Assembly: GCF_900323885.1 (NCBI RefSeq)
Contig: NZ_OOHJ01000023.1
Span: forward strand, 62,001-126,000
Direction: 5' to 3'
From: [Actinomadura] parvosata subsp. kistnae
GTDB lineage: Bacteria; Actinomycetota; Actinomycetes; Streptosporangiales; Streptosporangiaceae
Length of the DNA: 64,000 bases
The notes below the pieces were generated by a model. It saw only the letters and a program-made list of their open reading frames with translations, was not told where the DNA came from and did no database searches. Position numbers and translations under genes: made by a program. Position 1 is the stretch's first letter. Every line of letters begins with the position of its first letter. Positions 42,590 to 50,554 of this stretch are shown here, one piece after another.

Positions 42590-43093
42590 TCACGCTCCGT
42601 TCTTGCGGCGGCGAGGCGCCGCCGAGCGCGGCGGCGCCGAGCGCATGTGCGTCCGCACCGGCTCCAGCAGGCCGGCGAGAGCCACGACGTCGTCGTGCGA
42701 CAGCGGCTCGAAGAGCAGGCCGCTGACCACCTCGATGTGGCCGGGCAACACCTTCTCCAGCAGCGCGCGCCCCGCCTCGGTGATGGTGACCGTGACGCTC
42801 CGCTCGTCGTCCGCGGAGGGGGCGCGCGTGACCAGGCCCGCCTTCTCCAGCAGACCCGCCTGGTACGTCAGCCCGCTGCGGCTGTAGACGACACCGTCGG
42901 CCAGATCGGTCATGCGGTGGCTGCCCGTCGGCGAGTCGCCGAGCCGGGCGAGGAGCTGAAACTGGACGTAGCTGAGATCACCGGCCTCGCGCAGCTGCTG
43001 CTCCACCGCGTGCCGCAGCAGGCTCGTCACCTCGATGAGCGAGAAGTAGGCGCCGAGCTGCACCGGATCGAGCGACGGCGGTGAATCAGACAT
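42590..43093 (-). CDS. MarR-family transcriptional regulator
   Basis: 167 residues. The MarR winged helix is clear: LSYVQFQLLARLGDSPTGSHRMTDLADGVVYSRSGLTYQAGLLEKAGLVTRAPSADDERSVTVTITEAGRALLEKV, where DERSVTVTIT is the wing. A basic C-terminal tail (RSAAPRRRKNGA) follows. It is convergent with the SDR gene and divergent from the DUF2630 gene. Its target is not apparent. Confidence 0.92.
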   Translation of the reverse strand: MSDSPPSLDPVQLGAYFSLIEVTSLLRHAVEQQLREAGDLSYVQFQLLARLGDSPTGSHRMTDLADGVVYSRSGLTYQAGLLEKAGLVTRAPSADDERSVTVTITEAGRALLEKVLPGHIEVVSGLLFEPLSHDDVVALAGLLEPVRTHMRSAPPRSAAPRRRKNGA

Positions 43094-43222
43094 GGCAGGA
43101 GTCTAGGCCGGTGCCGCCTCGCTGGGCGCCCGGGCGGTCGGCGTGGATCACACATTCGTGCGATGTACGGTAGATCGTCACCCGGCAGGGTGGGCCCCCA
43201 CGCGACAAGCACAGGACGGACC

Positions 43223-43459
43223 ATGGACGAACAGCAGATCCTCCAGCGCATCCACGCCCTCGTGGACGAGGAGCACGACCTGCTCTCCCGGCGCGAGTCC
43301 GCCGGCCCCGAGCAGCACGCCCGCATCACCCACCTGGAGGAGACCCTCGACCAGTGCTGGGACCTGCTGCGCCGCCGCCGCGCCCGCCGGTCGGCCGGGC
43401 TGGACCCCGACGACGCCCAGGTCGCGCCGGTCTCCCAGGTCGAGGGCTACCTGCAGTGA
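43223..43459 (+). CDS. DUF2630 family protein
   Basis: 78 residues from ATG 43223. It matches the small actinobacterial DUF2630 family: IHALVDEEHDLLSRR, a central amphipathic helix, LDQCWDLLRRRRARR and the fixed C-terminus VEGYLQ. The fold is probably a helical hairpin. Function is unknown for the family. It precedes the nitronate monooxygenase gene by 28 bp, likely in one transcript. Confidence 0.93.
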   Translation: MDEQQILQRIHALVDEEHDLLSRRESAGPEQHARITHLEETLDQCWDLLRRRRARRSAGLDPDDAQVAPVSQVEGYLQ

Positions 43460-43487
43460 CCACCCCGCGCTGAGGAGGAGCAGAACG

Positions 43488-44495
43488 ATGCCGCGCACCT
43501 GGTTGACCGACCGGTTCGGGCTGGACGTGCCGCTGGTCGGGGCGCCGATGGCGGGCGTCGCCGACGGGCGGCTGGCCGCCGCCGTGTCCGCGGCGGGCGC
43601 GCTCGGCATGTTCGGCGTGCCCGCCGCCGCGCCGGCCCCGTGGATCACCGAGCAGGCCGCCGTCGCCGCCGCGGGCGGGCGCCCGTACGGCATCGGGCTC
43701 ATGGCGTGGGCGCTGGCCGGCAACCCCGCCCAGCTCGACGCCGTCCTCGAAGCCCGGCCCGCGCTCGTCTCGGTGAGCTTCGGAGACTTCGCCCCGTACG
43801 TCGAGCCGCTGCGGCGCGCCGGCATCACCGTCGCCGTGCAGGCGGGCACCACCCGCGAGGCCAAGGAGGCCGAGCGGGCCGGCGCCGACGTGGTGGTGGC
43901 CAGGGGCGGCGAGGGCGGCGGTCACGGCCGCGACGAGGTGGCCACGCTGCCGCTGCTGCAGAGCGTGCTGGAGGAGGTGCGGGTGCCGGTCCTTGCCGCC
44001 GGCGGCATCGCCACGGCCAGGGGCCTGGCCGCCGTGCTGGCCGCCGGCGCGCAGGGCGGCTGGGCCGGCACCGCGTTCCTCGGCTGCGCCGAGACCACGC
44101 TGCCCGCGGCCGCCCGGGCGCGGGTGCTGGCCGCCGACGAGACTGGCACCGCCTACGGGCGCGTCTTCGACGTCGCGCAGCGGCTCGCGTGGCCGCCGGA
44201 GTTCGGCGGGCGCGGCCTGCGGAACGCGTTCTTCGAGCGGTGGCACGGGCGGGAGGACGAACTGGCCGGCGACGAGACGGCGCAGGCGGAGCTGGAGACG
44301 GCCCGCGCCTCCGGCGACTTCGACACCGCGTACGTCTACGCGGGTCAGGCGGTGGGCATGGTGCGGGGCGCGGTGACGGACGCGGTGACCGGCGCGGTGA
44401 CCGGCGCGGGGGAGCGGTTGCCCACGGCCGCCGACGTGGTGCAGGGTTTCGCCGCCGCCGACGCGCTGCTCCGCCGCTTCTCCGACGACCGCTGA
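43488..44495 (+). CDS. Nitronate monooxygenase family flavoprotein
   Basis: 335 residues from ATG 43488 after GAGGAGGAG. TIM-barrel FMN enzyme: GAPMAGVADGRLAAAVSAAGALGMFG, VSVSFGDFAPYVEPLRRAGITVAVQAGTTREAKEAERAGADVVVARGGEGGGHG, VLAAGGIATARGLAAVLAAGAQGGWAGTAFLGCAE (phosphate-binding). Relatives oxidise alkyl nitronates such as propionate-3-nitronate or are plain NAD(P)H:FMN enzymes. The substrate is not certain. A 13-bp tandem repeat begins six bases after the stop. Confidence 0.9.
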   Translation: MPRTWLTDRFGLDVPLVGAPMAGVADGRLAAAVSAAGALGMFGVPAAAPAPWITEQAAVAAAGGRPYGIGLMAWALAGNPAQLDAVLEARPALVSVSFGDFAPYVEPLRRAGITVAVQAGTTREAKEAERAGADVVVARGGEGGGHGRDEVATLPLLQSVLEEVRVPVLAAGGIATARGLAAVLAAGAQGGWAGTAFLGCAETTLPAAARARVLAADETGTAYGRVFDVAQRLAWPPEFGGRGLRNAFFERWHGREDELAGDETAQAELETARASGDFDTAYVYAGQAVGMVRGAVTDAVTGAVTGAGERLPTAADVVQGFAAADALLRRFSDDR

Positions 44496-44500
44496 CCCCG

Positions 44501-44630
44501 GCCGACCCACCGCGCCGACCCACCGCGCCGACCCACCGCGCCGACCCACCGCGCCGACCCACCGCGCCGACCCACCGCGCCGACCCACCGCGCCGACCCA
44601 CCGCGCCGACCCACCGCGCCGACCCACCGC
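44501..44630. repeat. 13-bp tandem repeat, ten perfect copies
   Basis: GCCGACCCACCGC is repeated ten times without error from 44501 to 44630, between the nitronate monooxygenase stop and the SRPBCC gene. All six frames are open through it, so apparent ORFs here are artefacts. Perfect identity suggests recent or ongoing slippage. Confidence 0.97.
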
Positions 44631-44677
44631 GCCGGCGCGAGGCCGGGGGCGGGCCGGACCCGTGGCGGGCGCGTCGT

Positions 44678-44683
44678 TAGGAT
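44678..44683 (+). promoter_or_regulatory. -10 element of a probable leaderless SRPBCC transcript
   Basis: TAGGAT ends six bases before the GTG at 44690 and no Shine-Dalgarno is present. No -35 is evident. Confidence 0.5.
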
Positions 44684-44689
44684 CCGGGT

Positions 44690-45157
44690 GTGTCGCGTTT
44701 CGAGGTGACGACGCTCGTCCCGGCGCCGCCGCCGGTCGTCTTCGACGTGTCCCTGTCGGTGGACGTGCACACGACCTCGTTCGGTCACACGGGCGAGCGG
44801 GCGGTGGCGGGCGTCACGTCCGGGATGCTCGCCCTGGGCGACCGGGTGACGTGGCGGGCCCGCCACTTCGGCATCACCTGGCACCTGACCTCGGTCATCA
44901 GCGTCTGCGAACGCCCCTCGTTCTTCGTGGACGAGCAGGTGACGGGCCCGTTCCGGCGGTGGCACCACGCGCACACGTTCGAGGCGGCGCACGACGGCGC
45001 CGCCACGCTGATGACGGACGTCGTCGACTTCGCCGCCCCCGTGCCCCCGCTGGGCACGCTCGCCGACCTCCTGGTGCTGAAGCGCTACCTGAGGAGGCTC
45101 ATCCTCCTGCGCAACGCCCACATCCAGGCGGTCGCCGCCGCGCCGGACCAGCGCTGA
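44690..45157 (+). CDS. SRPBCC family protein
   Basis: 155 residues with the START/SRPBCC helix-grip pattern: FEVTTLVPAPPPVVFDVSLSVDVHT at the start, then GDRVTWRARHFGITWHLTSVIS, FVDEQVTGPFRRWHHAHTFEA and MTDVVDFAAP, and a long C-terminal helix (LADLLVLKRYLRRLILLRNAHI). This is the polyketide-cyclase/ligand-binding group often annotated as YndB/CoxG-like. It may bind a hydrophobic ligand; no specific role is suggested by the context. Starts with GTG, likely leaderless. Confidence 0.88.
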   Translation: MSRFEVTTLVPAPPPVVFDVSLSVDVHTTSFGHTGERAVAGVTSGMLALGDRVTWRARHFGITWHLTSVISVCERPSFFVDEQVTGPFRRWHHAHTFEAAHDGAATLMTDVVDFAAPVPPLGTLADLLVLKRYLRRLILLRNAHIQAVAAAPDQR

Positions 45158-45176
45158 GGCGCCGGCCCCCGCAACT

Positions 45177-46729
45177 TCATTCGGCGGGACAGACGGTGCC
45201 CGGCGCGGGCAGCCGCAGCTCGGTCAGGTACGTGGTGGCGTGCGCGATGGGGCACTTCCTGCCCGACAGGTAGAGCACGTGCCCCGGCCCGTCGTACCCG
45301 ACGGTGACCGACCCCGGCACCATGCGGATGAACCGTTCGGTCCAGGAGAAGTCGCCTTCGAGGGCGCCGGCCCCGAGCATCGGCGGCAGCCCGCGCACCT
45401 CCAGCGGGCGCGGCGGGTTGGCGACCGGCTCGGTCCAGCCGATGCAGCCCACCTGGTCGAACGCGGCCCCGGGGAAGCTCGGCGCGGCCTCGCGGATGTC
45501 GCGGCGGTACTGCCGAAGCTGCGCCCAGCCGGTGTAGCCGCGCCCGTCGCCGCAGCTCATCGCCAGTATCGCCGGGGTGGCCCACGCCCGAGTGTTGCCC
45601 AGGGCGAAGTCGGCGAACCCCGACCCGTCGCCCTGCCGCGCCCTGTCCGTCCATTCGGCCAGCGTCAGCCAGCGCGCATGATCGGGGCCGGGGTCGGGGA
45701 CGAAGCCGAAGTTGCGCAGGTGCCAGCCGGTCAGCTCGCCCTCGCCGAACTGCTGCGACGTGACCGGGATGGGCTCGCGGTCGGCGGCGCGGGTGAGCCG
45801 GCGCCAGACGTCGGCGGCGTCCTCGCCGTGCAGCGCGCACGCGGGCGTCGCCGCGCACCAGCGGCCGAACCGCTCCAGCGCCTGCTCCGAGCCCACGCGC
45901 GTCACGAGGTTCACCATGGGCCAGCCCTCGGTCTGGTTGACCACCCCGTCCAGGTACATGGCCCTGATCCGCTGCGGGAACAGCCTGATGTACGCGGCGG
46001 CGACGACCCCGCCGTAGGAGTTGGCCATGAGGCTCAGCCGCTCCTCGCCGAGCGCCCGGCGGACGGCCTCCATGTCCCTGGCGATGGACAGCCCGTCCAG
46101 GTGGGCGAACAGGCCGGTCGTGTCGTCGGCGCGGCACGCCGCGAACGCCTTCGCCATGGCCGCCGCCACGGCCTCGTAGTCGCGGCGGTCGCGCGGGTCG
46201 CGCAGCGCCACGCCGGGCTCCCAGCAGGACGGGGCGGCGGTCTTCCCCCAGACGTTGCTGCGCGGCCGGTAGGCGACGAGGTCGAAGCGCCGGCGCAGCT
46301 CGGTCAGGTGGGGAGCGGCCAGCTTGAGGTCCTCGATGCCGTCGCTGCCGGGGCCGCCGGGGACGCCGAGCACGCTGCCCACGCGGGCGGCCGGCTCGCT
46401 CGCCCGCAGCCTGGCCAGCTCCAGCCTGACCTGCTTGCCGCGCGGCCTCGACCAGTCCACCGGCACGTCGATCGCCCCGCACTCCATGCCGGCGGGCACC
46501 CCCTCCCCGCCGCACGCCCGCCACACGACCCCCGCCGCGCCCTGAGCCGCGAGCGTCTGGGAACCGAGCCCTTGAGCCGCCCCCGCCGGAGCCGCCCCCG
46601 CCCGTGGCTCTTGAGCCGCCGCCGGAGCCGCCCACGCCCCGGCTCTTGAGCCGCCGCAGGGGCCGGGCTCAGCCCCATCAGGGCCGCCATCACCAGCGCG
46701 CCCGCCAAGCTCACCGACCTTCGTAACAT
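45177..46729 (-). CDS. Secreted S33 tripeptidyl-aminopeptidase-like alpha/beta hydrolase, frameshifted after signal peptide
   Basis: The gene starts at ATG 46729 (AGAGGAG six bases upstream) with a signal peptide, MLRRSVSLAGALVMAALMGL, cut near PAPAAA-QE. The mature domain lies in another frame, where its first start is only GTG 46526. One extra G in the run at plus-strand CCCC 46637-46640 joins the two through a linker reading AWAAPAAAQEPRAGAAPAGAAQ. The mature part is an SlpD/E-type peptidase: VLGVPGGPGSDG (oxyanion), LMANSYGGVVAAAY (nucleophile Ser), a helical lid and the C-terminal TAP domain with YDGPGHVLYLSG (His). About 517 residues when repaired. Several cysteines suggest disulfides in the secreted enzyme. 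Confidence 0.85.
46566..46660 (-). repeat. Imperfect 35-39 bp tandem repeat in the aminopeptidase linker
   Basis: Units beginning CTTGAGCCGCC on the plus strand occur at 46571, 46610 and 46645, spaced 39 and 35 bp. They encode an Ala/Pro/Gly linker between signal peptide and catalytic domain. The 35-bp spacing fits one lost base, the same base that breaks the frame. Confidence 0.7.
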
Positions 46730-46902
46730 GTCGTGACTCCTCTCCTCGGAAGCGATCACCAGAGCCACCCTCACCCGCGCCACCGCCGCCGCACCACGCG
46801 GAGAACCGCCGTACCGGAGGGGGACAACCCCGGGGGGTTCACCGGGTGGTCCTCCCCGAGTCGGTGCGTCAGCCTGGACCGTGAGGAGAGGGGAGCGGAC
46901 AG

Positions 46903-48134
46903 GTGCGGATCTGGCGCGAGCTCGGCTACACGGTGACGGTGCCCTTGATGGCCGCACTCGGCCTGGCCCATCTGCTGGTCGTGCTGGTGGGCGTGCTGGC
47001 CTCGACGTACGTGGTGGGCCTGCCGCTGCTGGCGGGGTGCGTGGTGGCCGCCAGGAGGCTCAGCGCGGCCAACCGGGCGCTGGCGCGGACGCTGGCGGGC
47101 ACGGACGTGCCGGCCCCCGCCCCGTACCGGCCGGGCAGGGGCCTGCTGGGCCGGCTCGGCGCGGCGCTGGGCGACGTGGCCGGCTGGCGGGCGATCATCC
47201 ACGCCGTGGTCCGCCTGCCCGCGGCGGCGCTGGCGTTCGCGGCGGCGGCCGGGACGTGGGGGCTCGGCCTGGTGCTGCTGGCGTGCCCGCTGTGGTGGCA
47301 GGTCCCCGGCGTGCCGGGCCCGAGCGGCTGGGCGGGCGCGCTGCTGCTGGCGGTGACGGGCGCGGGGCTGCTGTTCCTGGCGCCGTGGGCGGTGCACGCC
47401 GCGTTGCTGCCGGAGCGGATGCTGGTGCGCACGCTGCTCGGCCCGGCCCCCTCCCAGGCGCGCATCCGTACGCTGGAGGAGACCAGAGCGCTGGCCGTGG
47501 AGGACGCCGCCGCCGCGCTGCGCCGGGTGGAGCGGGACCTGCACGACGGCACGGCCGCCCGGCTGACCGCGCTGGCCATGGCGCTCAGCATGGCGAAGGA
47601 GGAGCTCGACGCGGCGGCGGGCGGCGACCTGGAGCGGCTGGATCACGCCCGCGCCCTGGTCGACGGCGCCCACCGCGGCGCGAAGGAGACCCTGTCGGAG
47701 CTGACGGACCTGATCCGCGGCATCCACCCGCCCGCCCTCGACAAGGGCCTGGAGGTGGCCCTGGCCACGCTCGCCGCCCGCAGCCCGCTGCCGGTGGACC
47801 TCGACGCGGAGCTGTCCGCCCGCCCGTCGCCGGCCGTCGAGACCATCGCGTTCTTCTGCACCGCCGAGCTGCTCGCGAACGTGGCCAAGCACAGCGGCGC
47901 CAGGCAGGCCGCGATCAGGCTGCGCGCGGAGGACGGGCGGCTGCGCCTGCGGGTGTGGGACGACGGCGAGGGCGGCGCCGTGGTGGCGGACGGCGCCCCG
48001 GTCGGCGGCGGGCCGGTGGGTCGGGGCTGCGCGGCCTGGTCGACCGCGTCCGGGTGGTGGACGGGGAGCTCGCCGTCCACAGCCCCGCCGGAGGCCCTAC
48101 GGTGGTCTGTGTCGATCTGCCCCTGCGTGCGTGA
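46903..48134 (+). CDS. Sensor histidine kinase (NarL-type), frameshifted near C-terminus
   Basis: About 410 residues if repaired. GTG 46903 follows GAGGAGAGGGGAG. Four or more membrane helices form the N-terminal sensor (residues about 10-190). After that come the HisKA_3 motif RVERDLHDGTAARLTALAMAL with the phospho-His, and an ATPase domain with N-box TAELLANVAKHSG and DDGEGG. After PVGRG the written frame turns to nonsense and runs to 48249. Adding one G to GGGG at 48023-48026 gives LRGLVDRVRVVDGELAVHSPAGGPTVVCVDLPLRA and a stop at 48134, overlapping the response regulator start as GTGA. No sensed signal can be deduced. Confidence 0.88.
48023..48026 (+). other. Probable one-base deletion (G run) in the histidine kinase gene
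   Basis: CGG GGC TGC as written. With a fifth G it reads CGG GGG CTG CGC GGC, giving the normal G-x-G-L-R-G-L of kinase G boxes and a stop that couples to the next gene. Confidence 0.75.
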
Positions 48135-48790
48135 ACGGACGGCCCATGCGCATCGTGATCGCCGAGGACGCCGTGGTGCTCCGCGACGGCCTGTGCCTGC
48201 TGCTCGGCTCGCGCGGCCACGAGGTGGCGGCCGCCGTGGGCGACGGTGACGCGCTGGTGGCGGCCGTGGCCGAGCATCGTCCCGACGTGGCGGTGGTGGA
48301 CGTGCGCATGCCGCCCTCCCGTACCGACGAGGGGCTGCGCGCGGCGATCAGGATCCGCCGCGACCATCCGGACCTGGGGCTGCTGGTGTTCTCGCAGTAC
48401 ATCGAGACCCACTACGCCGCACGGCTGCTCGCCGGCGGCGCCCGGGGGATCGGCTACCTGCTCAAGGAGCGCGTGACCGACGTCAAGGACTTCCTGGCGG
48501 CCATCGAGCGGATCGCGGCGGGGGAGACCGTGCTCGACCCCGAGGTCGTCACGCAGATCATGGGGGCGAGCCGGCGCGGCGACGCGCTGGCGCTGCTGAC
48601 GCCGCGCGAGCGCGAGGTGCTGGCGATGATGGCGCAGGGCCGCTCCAACAGCGCGATCGCCGAGACCCTGTTCCTGTCGTACGGGTCGGTGGAGAAGCAC
48701 GTCACGCAGATCTTCACCAAGCTCGGCCTGGCCCCGTCCGACAACGACCACCGCCGCGTCCTGGCCGTCCTGCGCTACCTCCAGGGCTGA
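48131..48790 (+). CDS. LuxR-type response regulator
   Basis: 219 residues from GTG 48131, chosen for its GTGA overlap with the kinase stop. ATG 48146 is an alternative, five residues shorter. The receiver domain begins MRIVIAEDAVVLRDGL, with the phosphoacceptor Asp in VAVVDVRMPP and the conserved Lys in YLLKERV. The C-terminal LuxR helix-turn-helix is LTPREREVLAMMAQGRSNSAIAETLFLSYGSVEKHV. It forms a two-component pair with the preceding kinase. Targets are unknown. Confidence 0.94.
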   Translation: MNGRPMRIVIAEDAVVLRDGLCLLLGSRGHEVAAAVGDGDALVAAVAEHRPDVAVVDVRMPPSRTDEGLRAAIRIRRDHPDLGLLVFSQYIETHYAARLLAGGARGIGYLLKERVTDVKDFLAAIERIAAGETVLDPEVVTQIMGASRRGDALALLTPREREVLAMMAQGRSNSAIAETLFLSYGSVEKHVTQIFTKLGLAPSDNDHRRVLAVLRYLQG

Positions 48791-48812
48791 CCGCGCGAGC
48801 TCGACCGCGAGC

Positions 48813-49172
48813 TCACGACAGGGCGGCGGCGACGCGCTCGCGCAGTGTGTCCTCCTGCTCGGCGCCGGTGCACAGCGTCACCGTCAGCCCGTCGTGGGCG
48901 GCGTCGGCGAGCACGGTCAGCAGCGTGGCCAGCTGCTCGGGCGGCTCGCCGGCCAGCAGCTCCTCGGCGTGCTCGACGACGAGCGTGACGGCTCCGATGT
49001 CGCGCAGGCAGTCGGTGAGCGCGTCCCAGTTGCGGCCGAAGTAGCCGGGGAAGCTCAGGGCCCGCGCCACCTCGTCGAAGAAGGCGGCGCGGGTCCGGCA
49101 CGCCCGCCCGTCCACGACCCGGCCGGTGGTCACGGTGAGCCACGAGGGCAGCGAACGCGGGGCAGACATCAT
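48813..49172 (-). CDS. Barstar-family RNase inhibitor
   Basis: 119 residues, ATG 49172 eight bases after GAGGGA; a second ATG follows at once. The barstar core is clear: TRAAFFDEVARALSFPGYFGRNWDALTDCLRDI and a later VLADAAHDGLTVTLCTG strand. It lies 11 bp downstream of the secreted barnase-like RNase gene on the same strand, so it is almost certainly the cognate cytoplasmic inhibitor protecting the producer. Confidence 0.92.
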   Translation of the reverse strand: MMSAPRSLPSWLTVTTGRVVDGRACRTRAAFFDEVARALSFPGYFGRNWDALTDCLRDIGAVTLVVEHAEELLAGEPPEQLATLLTVLADAAHDGLTVTLCTGAEQEDTLRERVAAALS

Positions 49173-49183
49173 GAACGTTTCCC

Positions 49184-49636
49184 TCAGAGGCGGTAGAAGT
49201 CGGTGTAGTGGTTGGGCGAGAACCAGGCGGCGCCGGTGCTGCGGTTGACGACGATCCGGTACGCGTCGCGCGCGGCTCCCTGGGCGCGGGAGTACACGTC
49301 GTACTCGTAGTAGGTCGCGTTGACCGGCAGCTGCCCCTCGCGGTTGTAGTGGCGTCCGCCGGTGTAGTTGTAGCGGCCGTCGGGCCATGAGTACCAGCCG
49401 GCGGTGGTCGGGTAGCCCTTGGAGGCCCAGATCTGGCGGGCCGAGCGGGCGTCGGCGCAGCGGGAGATGGTGCACGAGCTGTAGACGGCGGCGTCGGCGG
49501 GGGCGACTCCGGCCAGCCCGACGAGGGAGGCGAGGGCGGACAGGACGACGGCGAGCCGTACCGGCCAGGACGGGCGGGGGCGCGGTGGTGCGGGCACGGT
49601 GCCTCCTTGCGGAAGGGGGGTGACGAACATGGTCAT
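49184..49636 (-). CDS. Secreted barnase/RNase Sa-type guanyl-specific ribonuclease
   Basis: 150 residues from ATG 49636 (49630 is an alternative). A signal peptide (about residues 25-49, ending PADA-AV) leads to a 100-residue microbial RNase domain. Catalytic residues by comparison with RNase Sa are the Glu in TYYEYDV, the Arg in DAYRIVV and the His in SPNHYTDFY. Two cysteines in SSCTISRC may form a disulfide. The enzyme would be exported as an extracellular RNase or toxin against competitors. The following barstar gene gives immunity. Confidence 0.92.
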   Translation of the reverse strand: MTMFVTPLPQGGTVPAPPRPRPSWPVRLAVVLSALASLVGLAGVAPADAAVYSSCTISRCADARSARQIWASKGYPTTAGWYSWPDGRYNYTGGRHYNREGQLPVNATYYEYDVYSRAQGAARDAYRIVVNRSTGAAWFSPNHYTDFYRL

Positions 49637-49714
49637 GATCTCCGCTCGTGTCCTGTCAGGAAAGGCGGCGTCCCCCAAGAGAGGGTGAACAGTTCGTGGA
49701 GGGATGCTCGCGTG

Positions 49715-49758
49715 TTGACCATGTGGGCGTGTGCCCACTATGGTGGGCGTATGCCCAC
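49715..49758 (+). promoter_or_regulatory. Promoter with two inverted repeats before the methyltransferase gene
   Basis: TTGACC (49715-49720), 18 bp, TATGGT (49739-49744), then six bases to ATG 49751, so the transcript is probably leaderless. Two copies of GTGGGC-N4-GCCCAC lie at 49723-49738 and 49743-49758, 20 bp (two helical turns) apart. One fills the spacer and one covers the start codon. This is a strong operator candidate for a dimeric repressor not encoded nearby. Confidence 0.65.
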
Positions 49759-50554
49759 TACACCTGCTCAGCAACCGCATCAGGCCAGGAAGATGGCGGA
49801 GTCGTTCGGCGTCGACTCCGAGCGTTACGACCGCACCCGGCCCACGTACCCCCAGGCGATGGTGGACCGGATCCTGGCCGCCAGCCCCGGCCGCGACCTG
49901 CTCGACGTCGGGTCCGGCACCGGCATCGCCGCCCGGCAGTTCCAGCAGGCCGGCTGCACGGTCCTCGCGGTCGAGCCCGACGAGCGCATGGCCGCCTTCG
50001 CCCGGCGCACCGGCGTCGAGACGGAGGTCGCCAGGTTCGAGGAGTGGGACGCGGCCGGCCGCACGTTCGACGCCGCCGTCGCCGCGACCGCCTGGCACTG
50101 GATCGACCCCGACAAGGGAGCCGCGAAGGCGGCCGAGGTGCTGCGCCCCCGCGGCCTGCTGGCGGCCTGCTGGCACGTCTTCGAGACCCCGCCCAGCCTG
50201 ATGCGGGCGCACAACGACGCGCTCAAGCGGGTGCTGCCCGACTCGCCGTTCGCCGACCGCCCGGCCACCATGTCCGCCATGGACGGCTACCGGCCGATGT
50301 TCACCAGCGCCGCCGACGGGATCCGCCGGTCGGGCCGGTTCGGCGAGCCCGAGGAGTGGACGTTCGCCTGGGAGCGCGTCTACACCCGCGACGAATGGCT
50401 CGACCAGCTCCCCACCTCGGGCGTCCTCACCCAGCTCGCCCCCGACCAGCTCCAGGAGGTGCTCGCGGCGGCCGGCGCCGCCGTCGATGCGATCGGCGGC
50501 TCGTTCACGATGAGCTACACGACGGTCGTGGTCGCCGCCGTCCGTACCGCCTGA
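49751..50554 (+). CDS. SAM-dependent class I methyltransferase
   Basis: 267 residues. Motif I is LLDVGSGTGIAARQF, followed by VLAVEPDERMAAFA (motif II) and VAATAWHWIDPDKGAAKAAEVLRPRGLLAA (motif III/post). The N-terminus MAESFGVDSERYDRTRPTYPQ is typical of the Methyltransf_11 group near trans-aconitate or ubiquinone-type methyltransferases. The substrate is not evident. ATG 49751 is chosen for its leaderless promoter; no RBS precedes it. It ends exactly next to the convergent P450 stop. Confidence 0.9.
   Translation: MPTTPAQQPHQARKMAESFGVDSERYDRTRPTYPQAMVDRILAASPGRDLLDVGSGTGIAARQFQQAGCTVLAVEPDERMAAFARRTGVETEVARFEEWDAAGRTFDAAVAATAWHWIDPDKGAAKAAEVLRPRGLLAACWHVFETPPSLMRAHNDALKRVLPDSPFADRPATMSAMDGYRPMFTSAADGIRRSGRFGEPEEWTFAWERVYTRDEWLDQLPTSGVLTQLAPDQLQEVLAAAGAAVDAIGGSFTMSYTTVVVAAVRTA

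Noticed and set aside
44501..44640. Open frames with Arg/Trp/Gly repeats on both strands
   Set aside because: They are translations of the 13-bp repeat in all frames, without RBS or homology.
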